A DNA stretch of 64,000 bases. Origin: Cladochytrium replicatum (taxonomy: Eukaryota; Chytridiomycota; Chytridiomycetes; Cladochytriales; Cladochytriaceae). The notes beneath the pieces are model-generated. The model was given only the letters and a program-made list of their open reading frames with translations, was not told where the DNA came from and searched no databases. The stretch lies in contig JAHLKD010000134.1 of NCBI GenBank assembly GCA_025526935.1, positions 1 to 64,000 on the forward strand, given 5' to 3'. The position numbers were made by a program, and so were the translations under genes. Shown here piece by piece: positions 32,910 to 44,908 of the stretch; the stretch's first letter is position 1; every line of letters starts with the position of its first letter.

Positions 32910-35276
32910 ATGCACTCACCAGGCAATAATCAAGACGGTTGGGATCGTACTGAACGCCGGCCACACCACATTGATACTCGCCACATCAGAGGAGATATCC
33001 AAAACAATATTCGGGGATACGACCGAAGCCCTGGGGGTGTTAGTTTCGACGAGAGGAATTACCCGAGCGAATATCTTGCATACGCTGAAGGGCTCACGCC
33101 AAACGATTCTCCCCGCTACCGTGAACAAGGTGACCGCGGAGCTCAGCTGAAGCCAAATATCTACGACGGATACGATCGAAAAGGCGCACGTGGGCGAAGC
33201 CGCTCTGGCGACCGCTCCCTTTCCAACGTTCATCCTCGAGACTATTATCAAAACGACGTTGGGCTGACTGTACCAGTCATCAGAACTCGAAGCAGTTCTA
33301 GAAATCGTACACCGGAAAACCCTGATTATCCAGCTATCAGAGCTCGCAGCAGCTCTAGAAACCGAACCCCCGATAAACTGGATCCCTTGAATAACCTCCA
33401 CGCCAACCAAAACCCAGGTTTGACCGTCCAAGAGTACGGGGGTCGTAGAAGGTCGGGCGAGCGAACTCCTGACAGCTTGTATCATCATAGGGATACACCT
33501 GAGCCATATCGATCACAATCAAAGGAACACCTAAGAGCGCAGCCCGTTCTGTACCCACCTCAACCACACGGAAACGGTGATACGAAGAGTGTGCCAAATA
33601 AAACTCAATCATCTTCAAAGCACGGCGATAATCCAATGGCATCGAGCGGACATGTCCCATTGACAGATGAAGTCTCACCGGCAAAAGCCAAGAGTACGTA
33701 TGCAATGTCATTGCAGTTCGATTGTATTAACTTTGTTTTGTTCAGGGAGAGCTTTCAAGCAGCAGACATTCTATTCCTGGCTTCCACTTTGGCAACCACG
33801 TTCTGCCCTTACGTTGCTGCTTTTGATTGGAGTGGTTTGCATTCCGCTTGGGCTAGGCTTGCTATGGGCATCTAAAGAGGTAACCTACCTGACGTTGCCT
33901 TAATATCTTGCTCAAACATCTGTGCTAGATTACCGAGACATACTTTGACTACACTCGCTGCAGAGTTGAAGCCGCAAGGGACGGTACATTTTCTGCTCCA
34001 TCCAGTACTACATCAGCGGCAGCCGGATTGCTATTTTCCAATCCACTCGCCTCAGTAGTTGGATGGTCATTCAACCCGACCAGTCAAGTTTGCACCCTTC
34101 GCTTCAGAGTCTCTGTGCCCATAGATGCACCCCTTCTCCTCTTCATCCGCCTCTCCAACTTTTTACAAAATCATCGCACGTACGTAAAATCGCTGTCCAC
34201 CAGTCAGCTCGCGGGCTCGTACATTGCGAATGCCGGTGACTTGGGTGTGACTTCGGGAGGGGACCCTATTTGTGGTTGGCTCCAGTATGCCAACTGCTCC
34301 ACCGCAGCTGGACTGACTTTCGTCAGCGACACCAGCAAGGCAAAGATGTCCTCTTTCAACGTTGATTGCAGGGGTGATCCTTTCAAAGACGCAGTCCTAA
34401 AGAATGCAGCGCCGAATGCGCAGTACTATCCTTGCGGGCTTATTGCAAACTCGTACTTCTCTGGTAAGACCAGATGGACTCAATTTTGAATCAAACAACT
34501 GATGTTTAATCGCTAGATGATATCTCCGACCCACAATGTATCTCAACCGACTCAGTCGAGTCTCCCTGCACTCCCAACTCCACTATCATTTTGAGTACTA
34601 AGAACATCGCGTTCCCAGAAGATTTCAACAGAGTTGGGACGCCCACTACGTGGATCAACGAGCACACAAACGAGATTCCAACTCACCTGATCCCACCCCC
34701 GCAGTGGCGTGCCATTTTTCCGCAGTGGAAGAACGGGTACAATGCAACGAACCTTCCCGATTTCAAGAACTGGGAGCGGTTCTTGGTGTGGACTCGCGTG
34801 AGCGGCATGTCGACGTTTCGAAAGACCTGGGCTCGCAACGACACCGTGGGGATGCTACGAGGCATTTATGAAATCAAAATCACTGACAGTGAGTTTTTTT
34901 TTTGTGTGTGTGTGTGTTTGCCCTGGATGCTGGCTTAACCTTTTGTATAAGCTTTTGATGTGATTAGATTCGGCGGTACAAAATCGCTGGTGTTTTCGAC
35001 AGTAACGCCTGTCGGCAGCGCAAACTACAACTTTACTGCGATCGCTTTCTTTGTTGCTGCTGGGATTGCGATTTTGTCGTCTATCGTGCTTGGTGCGGCT
35101 TCTTACTTCAGCGGACGGTACGTTCTTATGTAATTTTGGATGGTTTCGTCTTTTGACTTTGTCTTTCCGGTAGTTCGCTTGGTGATGAGAGATATCTCTC
35201 TTGGAAAGCACGTTCGGGCATCCAACCGGTTGCCAAAAGTGATGGAGTTGGAAAGGAGGAGTACGAGATGCATTAG
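32910..35276 (+). CDS. Cdc50/Lem3-family P4-ATPase partner with long basic N-terminal tail
   Basis: Six exons inferred: 32910-33693, 33746-33879, 33929-34463, 34517-34888, 34952-35117, 35174-35276; 697 residues. The core starts at RAFKQQTFYSWLPLWQPR, membrane helix 1 LLLLIGVVCIPLGLGLLWAS, then YFDYTRC, RTYVKSLSTSQLAG, PCGLIANSYFSDD, RTWARN-type ectodomain cysteines, and helix 2 TAIAFFVAAGIAILSSIVLGAA. These proteins chaperone and activate phospholipid flippases. The first 260 residues are an unusual hydrophilic cytosolic tail with an internal repeat, RTRSSSRNRTPE and RARSSSRNRTPD. The family's usual length is 350-450. Confidence 0.9.
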
Positions 35277-35590
35277 TTTTCTGATTGACGAATGAAACGC
35301 CCATTTTCAGTTAAACCAATCTCCAATGTTTTGCGCCTCCTAGCGATGAAACTTTGCCGTATTTTGTTATTTTCTTCCCTTCGCTGCCCATTCACTGGTT
35401 CTTTTGGTTCTTTTCGTCCTGTTAGATACTGTCCCTTTTGAATGGATACACGATAAAGTCACACAAATTGCAGACGGTCCATTTATCCTAAGAGATTGAA
35501 GTGTCATTCTCAGTGGTTATTGAAGACCAGCATTACAGAAACCGAAACGGGTATCGCAAAGAATGTTCTGGCCAACAACAGTGTCCCAAG
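35277..35590. other. Convergent 3' intergenic region
   Basis: About 310 bp between the 3' ends of CDC50 and RCF2; nothing recognised beyond AT-rich sequence with possible poly-A signals. Confidence 0.4.
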
Positions 35591-36396
35591 TTATTGTCGC
35601 CTGAACTGTGAAAGCTCGACCTCCCAATCCTCTTTCCGCTTCTCGCGGATTCCTTCTGGTGGGGGTGACTTCACGCTCGCCGCAACACCGAGCGCTCCAA
35701 CTGCTACCAACGCTGTTGATTGGGCAAACATACGGGTGCTAATGATCTTCTGGTCCATTGGAACCGAACGTCTGCCCAAGTTAAACAAGAGGCCCGCGCC
35801 GACGGCGGTAACCCATGTTCCAGCTTGATAATAAGATAACAATCAGTTGGGTTTCCGAACCATAAAGGGGGAGAATCTCACCGATGAGTGAAAACCGGTT
35901 CTTGTGGACGTACTTCAAAATGTAATCTGGGGAATACTTGTTGACGTTGTCCAGTGGTTCGACTACAGGTTCTGTGATGGAGTACTGTTGGGCATAAATA
36001 CGATCTTGAATCATCGACTCTCGGTCTGGTTAAAGACGAAGTGGATCAAGGAAATTGCAGATTTACATTGGGGTCCTCACATCCTCACCAGCAACAGTGA
36101 AAAAGGCTCCTGAGGCAACGAAAATGACAGTGATGACTTTGTAAGGCCATCGTAGTGTGCGAACTGCTGGGATGCGGTAATGTGCCCAGGCAGTCAACCC
36201 AGTTGCCCCAAGACCCCAAGCTGCAGCCCATTTCGATGCCTGTTTTAACGATCGTCAAAACATGGATGAGTTGGAAAACGTGTAAGCTGCATACCTCGGT
36301 AATGATGGCACGATCCATCGCTTCGATATCCCGTTTGGGCTTCTGGCCATCGTGTATGGCTGCAATTGTTGTTGTTGGTGTTTGAGATGAGGACAT
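35591..36396 (-). CDS. Rcf2-like respiratory supercomplex factor with HIG1 domain
   Basis: Four exons inferred: 36396-36295, 36239-36089, 36025-35882, 35823-35591; 209 residues. The N-terminal part has two hydrophobic segments (WAAAWGLGATGLTAWAH and WPYKVITVIFVASGAFFTVA). The C-terminal HIG1 domain is WVTAVGAGLLFNLGRRS, then KIISTRMFAQSTALVAVGALG, with the HIG1 pattern of two helices around a KxxxxRMxAQ loop. Rcf2 binds cytochrome c oxidase and complex III in the inner membrane. Domain order and length match yeast Rcf2 rather than the short Rcf1. Confidence 0.85.
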
Positions 36397-36934
36397 GTTG
36401 ATAGCCTGAGATCGTGGTGCGTTCGGGTGCAAGGGAAGCTGAGTACGCAGGGTGGGCGGAGCCGGCCGGATGGTGCTTTTATTCCTATTCGTATGTGAAT
36501 CACAAAGCCACGGAAATCTGGGCAGCGAAATATCGACATGTTACGGAATTAGAAATCAGACGCATTGCGATCATGCTGGGATTGGATATCATGAACCACC
36601 ACCCATTATTAGACCTGAAGAGAGACCTCATCATGAATGAGGTTGGCTGGTCCTTTGCCATACCCGTCCGTGAACGTGCAAATGTGAATCCAATATTAAC
36701 ATAACATCCCTAAGTTCGTGAATCCATTCTCAAATTTGTTACCGAAAAGTTCCGAAATAGCTTCCGTCCGATGTGTCTCCAGAATTAAGTGAACAGTAGC
36801 ACTCCGATATTGTTTGGAAATGTAAACTGGAAACAGAGTCTTCATATTGGTGGGAAGAAAATTATGTGCTGACTCCAACATAACGCAAATCGCGGAACAA
36901 ACTATAACGTAATGTAATCTGTCCATAAAGGAAC
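36397..36934. other. Intergenic region, RCF2 promoter side and alpha-dioxygenase 3' side
   Basis: About 540 bp without a supported gene. Short frames on both strands show no conserved pattern. Confidence 0.4.
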
Positions 36935-38921
36935 TTAATGCTTGGGCTTCCACATGAGGAAGGCGTTAGCATCGTCTGCTACAACGTCCCTGAGGCCAGG
37001 GAAGTGCCTGCGCAGGATCCTTGCGAACGTGGTGTCCTCGACCCACCGGATACCCTCCTCAGTGTACACCTTGGCGTTGTAGTCATCCGTGAGGAAGCGA
37101 TCGCACTCGATACGGCGCTGGGTCTGCACCACAAACACCGAGTAGATGGTCTCACCAAACACGAATCCGGGCAGTTTTGGCTCGGCGAGAGTTCCAACGA
37201 GCAGATCCAGCTTCTCGACGCCGTCGACGCCGTACACCTCTGCGAGAGCGCGCTGGGCCGCCACATCCGAGGTCAGGTCTGCCCATGTCTTGATCGGGTT
37301 CAGCAAGAACTGCCGGCGGAATTCGTTGTAGCGCGGCACGCGACGCTCGCGGTCTCGCACCAGGTCGATCGCGGCCAGGTCGTGGAAAACAGTGGGTTCA
37401 ATTGGATCCGGTATGTTGCGCAGCGCTGTCGGGTAGTTGTTGAGCACCAGTGCGCCTGGAGCCGACGTGCCCATCGAGTATGCGACATCCAAGCGTGAGT
37501 GAGACTGGTTGACCTTGTGTGAGCCCTGGAAGATCGTCTCGCCGAGGGAATAGGTTGCCTCGGTTTGGCCAGTCGTCGCACTGCGGACCGTGAAAGACTC
37601 GGGTAGCAGCGGGTGCATGCGGTAAACCGACGCGAACTCCTCAGTCACCGCATAGTTGACACCTCGGTACGCGAGGTGACCTCCCAAGATGCCCTGTCAG
37701 AATGAACAATGTAAGCAAACCAACACTGGTTCTCCCTCTCTGACTCACCGAAATAAAGTTGCCCAGCCAGCGCGGATTCCCTATTTTGCGACGGAAGTTT
37801 TGCCCCAGGAATCCGTAGAACATGTGCCACTGTCCAAACTTGCCCGCCTTGTTTTGGATGATGGCAGGAGTCCATTCGACACCTTGGATTTTGGCCACAA
37901 GGGCCGAAATGACCAGACGAGCCTTCGCGAAGAGCTGTTCGCCGGTCCAGTCTGGGTGGAGCTGCCTGAAGCGCTCGACCACGGCGTTGTGCTCCAATGC
38001 CATGATATACGTGACCATGCTCAGGCCAAACCAGATGTTTTTGGGATGACCAAGGAGTTCTTCACCAGACTTGGCGTTGATTGGGAGGTAGTTGTTGACG
38101 ATGTGGAATGTGCCGTCGGGCTTGCGGATCAGGTCAACAGCGCGGGATGTGTCACCGTAGAGAGGTGAGGCGTCAAGAAAGTGGTCAACTGCATTAGGGA
38201 ACAGCTCGTCTCTGCCTCGGATTGCCTCGGTAGGGTGCGTAGAGAGCTCGCCGACAGTGAGTTTGCGGTCGTAGAGCACACGATGGTCGAAGAGGTCGTG
38301 AATGAGGAACTGGATCCATGCGGCGACGAAAAGATTGACCGAGTCGGCACCTTTGAACGAGTCGCGGGTGAGAAGCTTGCGTGCGGCGTACGATGGGTCC
38401 GGTGTACCCAAATTGACATGTGCGTTCACAATTGTGTTGCGACCAAAAGGCTGGCCTATGCCGCCAACTGGGCAACTGCCAAGGTTGTTGCCGATCCCTG
38501 AGTCGGTGCGAATGGTATTTTCTTTCGGATGTCCAGGTGGTCTCACAGTGTTGTTTGTTGGTCCCAGCTCGGGGACGGCGGCGACAGTGATCGCATCCAG
38601 CGACTCCGGATCTTTAATGAGCTCTGCCTCCTTGACGTTCCAGTCGGCAGCAACGGTGTTCTTGACTGCGAGGTAAAATACTCCGATCGGGGTTGGGGCA
38701 GAGAACCACCACGTTGCAGAGATGTTGCGCATGAGCTTCCACAGGATGTACGCAAAGAAGATGTGGATGCCCCAACGGCGCGGACGAACGGGCTGCACGA
38801 GGTTCTCGGTGTTCAGATGGTTCGCCTGAAGCCCTGCCCCAGGGCGTGAAGCGGCAGCAGCGATCGCTTCGGGGGGCGCCGGGTTCGCCAGTAGCGGGGT
38901 TGATTCTGTGGACAGCGGCAT
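36935..38921 (-). CDS. Fatty acid alpha-dioxygenase (haem peroxidase family)
   Basis: Two exons: 38921-37749 and 37693-36935 (intron GTGAGT...GACAG); 643 residues, close to the ~640 usual for plant alpha-DOX. A hydrophobic segment (IHIFFAYILWKLM) lies near residue 55. The distal haem ligand region WIQFLIHDLFDHR has its His at about 208. Then LDASPLYGDT, MALEHNAVVERFRQLHP, and SVYRMHPLLPESF, with Tyr and His three apart as in the radical Tyr and proximal His of alpha-DOX. DRERRVPRYNEFRRQF is also conserved. The enzyme adds O2 at C2 of fatty acids, giving 2-hydroperoxides. Codon use here is GC-richer than neighbours. Confidence 0.9.
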
Positions 38922-39338
38922 CTCTCTGAGCGAGACTTGCAGTGATCTCTTGTGATTTATGAGCGATGAAGTGTCTCTATGTCTCAACACGAAAAGAAGA
39001 CAGACACCCGGAATTTATACTTTTTTTGCCACAAAAATGCAAAATGCACGCGGAATGGAATGGCACAAAATGGCGCGACAGGGTGCACAATAAAAACGAG
39101 GAATACGAAAGATGGACTACGGTAACAGCCCGCGACTATTGTCGACACGGCGTATTCCCACTTTGGATTCAGCCATGAATTCATTCACTTTGTAACGTAA
39201 TATTGAATATTTTAAACACAACCCCAAAAAACTGCAAATGGCGCAGCAGCCTCACACCTGTGAATTCGTGAATTCTTGATCCGTTTGTTTTGTTGCGAGA
39301 GTTCAATTCTGAGCTTCTGCGTCTCTGCCCGGGAATGA
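38922..39338. promoter_or_regulatory. Divergent promoter region, alpha-dioxygenase / CRAL-TRIO gene
   Basis: About 415 bp between two divergent starts. A-rich and T-rich stretches at about 39018-39060 and 39200-39240; no specific site recognised. Confidence 0.4.
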
Positions 39339-42055
39339 ATGGATGCGACAGAACTCTTCAACCAGCATGCAGTGGCTATAGACGAACTGCGTATTAGCGC
39401 GACAGGGGCATTTCGTAATCTTGTCCTCTCTGATACGGACTCTAAGCTGATTGTCCGCTACCATGATCTGGAGGACGTTGCTGAAATCCTGGTGGATGAT
39501 GGTATGTCTTTTCTTTGGAGGTTTGCACTGTTGTATGCCGCGCGTTGCTGGTTTTTCGCTGATAGGTTTCTTTTGATACCAAAACCCGGTTTTTCCAGCA
39601 TTGCTATTGCGCTTTCTCAAAAAGCACAAGTTTTCTGTACCACAGGCCAGCATACATTTGGTTAATCACATCACTTGGCGGCTTCAGAATGACATTTCGA
39701 CATCCGTGCTCCATCTTCCTACCTTGATCAACAGCAAACCTCGTGTCGCAGAATACCTTCGTCGCGGACTATTCCGCTTTATCGGGGTAGATGGTGAAAG
39801 CCGGCCCCTTGCGCGCTTGGATCTGAAAGGGCTCGGGAAAGACGACCCTGAGGACTTGCGCGTGTTCCTCATCTTTGCATTGGAATGCGTGCGGCGGTCT
39901 ATCTGCTCTGCCAACTTGGACTGCGTTCGGAGTCACATTAAGCAGCAGTTGAAAGATACAGTCGAGAAATTAAAAGTCGAGAAACAAAGAGAACGGTCTA
40001 TCTCGGCATCTCGGAATGTAAATCGACGCAGGAAAGGGCGTAGCCGGATGGGCTCCTCCAGCGCGGACGGTGGTGGAAGACCTTCCCAGAACGATAGCAG
40101 TGCTGAACATGACGGGGATGGTGACGACGAGGGCGATGACGTCATTGCCCGTGGTTCCTCACCCGAAGATGTCCAGAGTCTCAAATCGTTGACGGCTAGT
40201 CTGAATGCGACGAAACACGGATCCTTGAAGGCGCAACTCGTTTTTCAGTTATCTGTGTTGATCGATTTGGATGGGGTTGCTATTGCAAGTTTGGTGTGTA
40301 TATTATCCAAACGACCTGTGATCATGTGTGGTGACCGAACCTCCTGTCTCTTAGAATGCAGAGCTGATTCCTCTGCTTTACGAACTTTTCAGCAAACAGT
40401 TTCCCCAGGCAATCGGTATCGTCTATGTTCTCAATTACGGTTGGATTCACGCTGGTGTGTGGTCCCTCATTCGTGCAGCATTGCCCTCGAGCGCGACCCA
40501 AAAAGTAAAATTCTTAACGGCTGATGCGATCCAGAAAGCGTGCACAATCTACTCGAACGATAACCCTGCACCGTACAGCGCAAAGTTTGGAACAGCTATC
40601 AACGAATTTGATTCTCCCAACTTCCAATTTTACACAAGGTGGGGTCGACAGGATTTCGATATTTCCATCGCCACAGAGCCAGATGGGTGGGATACAACTG
40701 AGGACGAGAGTGGCGATGAGGAAGATTTGGGAGAAGACCCAGAAACAGGCGCATTGGTTATTGGCGGCGGGGCAATCGGCTCGCTTAAGAAGGCATTGAA
40801 AGAAACATCTCATACATCGCGCTTTGGCGCCATGCTTCAAGAGCTCGATGCGGGCGACAACTTGGGCTACGTCACAGCAATCGAAGATGACGGCGCAACC
40901 ATCACGGACGGTCCTGCAGACGAGTGGTACGACGCACCCGAACCGGATGAAGACTATCCGAGCAGTGCACGAAGATCGAGGAGCAAAGCGCGCGTAAAGT
41001 CCGCCGCAGACTTGCAACGCATGCTGCGCTCCCCGTCCGTCCTTCGAACACCTAGCATTGATCGGATGCAGCATTTCCAAAGGGTAGGCTCCTATTTCGG
41101 GTCTGGAGGTAGCCCTATGGGCGGCGGGATGCGCATGACACCGCTCACTCCGATGGGCCACACGTCCAAAGAAAAGGGAGACGAGACGCCATTGCGTGCG
41201 AGTAGGACGTCTCGTGCTAGGTCGTGGTCTGGGATAAGCCAGATCAAGCCATTGGTCTTGTCGGCTCGTGGTACAGAGTCTCGGTCGAGTGATAACCAAT
41301 TGTCTGTCCGTGGCAGATCAAAAAGAAACTCTGGGACAGGACCGGCTGTATCGGGGTTTGTAGTTGCGCTCGTTCTTATCCTGATGCGAAGCCGCTGGGT
41401 GTTTACTTCGAAGGCGTTCTCGACAAAATCGGTTGGCGTCGCAGCTGGAACGATCGGACTAATTACCTTCAGCACTCTTGCGTTACGGCGACTAAGAAGA
41501 TCCAAGCGACGACGGCCGACGATTCGTGCAGAACTTGCTTCAACTCGAACTTCTGTTGCAGAGAAACCAAGAAAAGGGAACGACCAGTTTTCAGATACAG
41601 AAGACGACGAAAGTGGAGAGCTGTGGCTGAAAGTTGATACTCCGGTTGGCTCCGAGCGAGCGACCGCTAGCGGTGTGCACAGGCGACAGGATGGGGTACA
41701 TAGGGACCCAAGGCATGCCGATCCTCGGAAAGACGGGAATGGCTCCAATCATCGCAGGGATACCGACCCCAGAATTGCTTTTATTGCCGCTACAGCGGCA
41801 GCAGTTGTTGTTTTTACAACAGTTTTCGCATTGAGTTCAGGAATGGCGGAAGAGGAAGGAACTGGGGAATCTTTGACATCCCAAGCAGAATCAGATTTAG
41901 ATCTCCCGATTGCCGAGACCAGCGACGATTTGTGGGTCTCCAAGCTCTACGATAAAGCATCCAAAGCATTTAACTCGGTTTGGCGTCGGGTTGCCAGGAT
42001 GGTGAAGGGCGAAGAGGATGCCGAGGTTGATGATACGATCGCCATGGGAGACTAA
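39339..42055 (+). CDS. CRAL-TRIO (Sec14-like) protein with C-terminal membrane segments
   Basis: Three exons inferred: 39339-39501, 39599-40293, 40355-42055; 852 residues. The CRAL-TRIO N region is ALLLRFLKKHKFSVPQA. The lipid-binding lobe has FRFIGVDGESRPLARLDL, and after a long Arg/Ser/Asp-rich insertion (about residues 180-255) PLLYELFSKQFPQAIGIVYV, LNYGWIHAGVWSLIRAAL and KVKFLTAD. The C-terminal 500 residues are mostly disordered but hold three hydrophobic stretches: VSGFVVALVLILM, GVAAGTIGLITFSTLAL and IAFIAATAAAVVVFTTVFAL. It may be a membrane-anchored lipid-transfer protein. The insertion and anchors are atypical of simple Sec14 proteins. Start ATG 39339 (MDATEL) rather than 39335, which is out of frame. 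Confidence 0.82.
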
Positions 42056-42325
42056 AGGACACTTCTATTTGTGAATCGTTGATATGCAATTAGGGACAAT
42101 TGTTCAATTTACGTTGCCACAAAAACAATTAAAAAATCGCTGCGAATCATCTTGGTACCGAAACATTGTGGGGTTAGACGACCCAGAAATCGCGGACAAG
42201 GAAACAATAAAGTAGATCAAAGCTGCTTAGTGTAACGCAAACATAACAAAAGTGAGGACAGAAAGATACGGGCAGCATCGGGCAAATATTGTCGGATGCT
42301 TCGCTGAAAGTATACTGTTCGACCT

Positions 42326-44497
42326 CTAGGTTGGGTTTTCTGATATGAACGGCCAACTCGCAGGTTTGATTGGATCGGCCTTTTCAGTGGCGACCATCGT
42401 TCGACTCACATTCTGTTCTGCAGACGAAGGTGGAGACACCTTCTTGCCCGCCTCCCCTTGGATAAGTCCCACCTGCGAAACCGAGACCCTGCCACCACGT
42501 TTCACCAGAGTGCCTGACAGTGTCCCCATCTTCCATCCCCCATGTTTCACCGCACTACTGCTGTTCGGCCGCGGGATCACAGAGCTAGACGTTGTTCCGT
42601 TCGACTTGTGTGGACGCGAGTGTTGCTGAAACTGACGCGAGCCAGGATCAGGTGCAGCGTGTTTCCGTTGCGATGCGCTGGGTGGCGTTATTGTTCCGGG
42701 AGTGGACGAAGGGCTTGCGGAACGTCCACGCCTTTTGCTGCATGTGAGTGCAGCATGAACGGATTTCGACGCAGAGAGCACTTCAAACCGTTGGTCTCGC
42801 ATTTTGTCGACAAGCTCACGTCTCTCGGAAGGGATGCCACGCCAAATGATTTCAGTTTGCCGTTCTACGATCGACCGAACCCGATCGCACACTGCGATTC
42901 GGTGGCGAACGCTGTCCATTGCCGATTGTTGGGCGGGGGTTGGCCGAGAATATCGACCAACGCCCGAACCTGATGATACAGTCCCAAGCTTTGTAGTATT
43001 CTTCATTAGCTTTGTGAGACGCTGAACTTCGCGTTGCATGCTGAGTAAGTTCAGGTGGTAGTAATCGAGCATTTCCCGGCGTTCACGAAGAGTGAGCCCT
43101 TCGTCGTCCACAGATTCGTGAATAGACTCTGCAGCGTTTTTCGCTTTCCGAGGGTACTGCGATGAAGAAATCAAAATTTCGGCGATTTCGTGGGGAAGCT
43201 TGTCCCTCAGCATGTCTGGGTCTATAGGTGGTCGAGATGATGACCCGGATTTCTGTGTGGCCACCGTGCTTTGAGAATTGTTCTGAATTCGTGAGCTCCG
43301 CGTGCCAATCGTCGATGTAGTAGTGCTTTCAGCCCGCTTTACATCCCTCTTACCCGACTCAGCTGCTGGGGAACTGGTTGAAGTAAAAGGTAATGAGCTC
43401 GAAGCTGCAGAAGCAGCGGTCCTTGCACGTTTTTGTCGAGTCTTCATTTTTGCCACCTCGTCGTCTGAACTCTCGATATAGTCGGGAAATTCAGACGAAC
43501 CCCGCGCCGAATCACATTTTGGTTCATCAATTGTCAAATGTCCGTTCCTTTTCAATGATGCTTGCTGTTTAGCTTTGAGAAATTTGGGTGGTAGTTCGCC
43601 GGTTGCGTGGTACTGCATGGCTGATTTAATGCTGGGATCTGATGTCATTTGCGAATACTTTTTCTTGAACGAGATGAAGGGTTCTTCGGTGGGATCAAAT
43701 ACGGCAAGATCCACTTTGTCCACAACAGAGCTGAAATTTCGCACGGTTACGTTTAGTCAAAAAGTTGAAGGACGAAAACATACTAGTTGGCGTCTTCGAA
43801 ATAACGAACAACCAGCTGCGAACTGGTTGAATGGCGCACATCCTGGACATTCGCTATTTCTGCTTTAGGGACAACCTGATGATTCATGAATTGATCAATG
43901 CGACTTCAACCGTTGATTTGGCTTACAATTGCGGGCCACCAAAATCGACATTTCGGATCAAGTGGATCAACGAAGACAACGTCCTGTAATATCATGAGAG
44001 CATATTAGATCAGTTAATTTGAGCTAAAAACAGATATCATCATCCTGGCAATATCTAAATGAAGCCAGACCAATACTCACCCCTGTGTGAAACACCTTAG
44101 AAGTTGATCTTTTTCCAGAAGTGGCAGCCTTCGTTTGTCGCCTTGTAGCAGTCTTCGGCTCTTCAACCTCTTCTTCCCCTTCGCAAGTCTCATCCCTCGC
44201 AGAATTCGCGGATTTTCTGGTGACCCTTTTTAAAGACGAGGAAGTTCGGTTTGCTGAGCCTCTGACGGCTCTAAATGCCCTAGTGGGTCTGGATGGTCTT
44301 TTTTCATGCTCTTTCTGTGCTCGGGCCACGTCTTTATCGACAATTGCTGCTTTTGCAAGCTCTGCGGAATCGGTGACCAGTTTGGGTTCGACGTCGTCAA
44401 CCTCTTCTAAGTCGTCCATTTCTTCATCTGAATCTTCGTATTTCTTAGAACGCCGCGTTCGCGGAGGCCCTACACGGGTCGTCGTGTCCTCTGCCAT
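42326..44497 (-). CDS. Nuclear protein with PWWP-like domain
   Basis: Four exons inferred: 44497-44081, 43983-43927, 43875-43784, 43730-42326; 656 residues. After a Lys/Arg- and Asp/Glu-rich N-terminus (RTRRSKKYEDSDEEMDDLEE), the spliced exons 2-4 read DVVFVDPLDPKCRFWWPAIV, VPKAEIANVQD, LVVRYFEDANYSVVDKVDL and FDPTEEPFISFKKKY. The FWWPAIVV strand followed by RYFEDA is the PWWP/Tudor-like pattern of chromatin readers. The remainder is Ser-rich with two helical stretches (LTLRERREMLDYYHLNLLSM and AMDSVRHRIAVCDRVRSI). Probably binds methylated histones or DNA in the nucleus. ATG 44512 (MWTKS) is an alternative start. Confidence 0.72.
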
Positions 44498-44908
44498 CGA
44501 CTTTGTCCACATGCCAACAGGTACACTTCCCCACACTACAGTTCCCGCAAGTTCACCTTTGAACACCGCAATAAGCACCAAGATTTGAAGAAGAAACCGC
44601 ACACCGTGAATCCAATTACTTTTCACCACACCAGCCCCTTTCCTTCCCACAGAAAGTGGTCGACGCTTACCTTCGCCATTCTGCTCGAAGGGTGTTATTT
44701 GAGCGGTGTACGTTTTCGATTGCGGGTCCTTCCACACGGTGGTGGCGATACGCAGGTCGCTGTCCGCGAGCGTGATCCTCATTCTGGGTCAGGTCAGGGT
44801 CAGTTCACCACGGATCCTCAACGCGTGTGCGTGTAAAAGTCACGACGTGCTGCGGAACGGAGACGCGGTTTATTTTTCATTTTTTATTGAAAAAACTTTT
44901 GGGCAGGC
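44498..44908. promoter_or_regulatory. Divergent promoter region, PWWP gene / EF-Ts gene
   Basis: About 410 bp between divergent starts. A T-rich run (TTTATTTTTCATTTTTTATT) lies at about 44870-44890, just upstream of the EF-Ts ATG. Confidence 0.45.

Noticed and set aside
32910-33711. Minus-strand frames opposite the CDC50 N-terminal tail
   Set aside because: No conserved pattern; the plus frame splices in phase into the Cdc50 core.
36938-37498. 186-aa plus-strand frame within the alpha-dioxygenase gene
   Set aside because: Antisense shadow of GC-rich coding sequence; the minus-strand frame carries the conserved family motifs.
40514-41299. 261-aa antisense frame opposite the CRAL-TRIO gene
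   Set aside because: It lies opposite a conserved, longer coding exon, has no recognisable motif, and is explained by codon bias of the sense strand.
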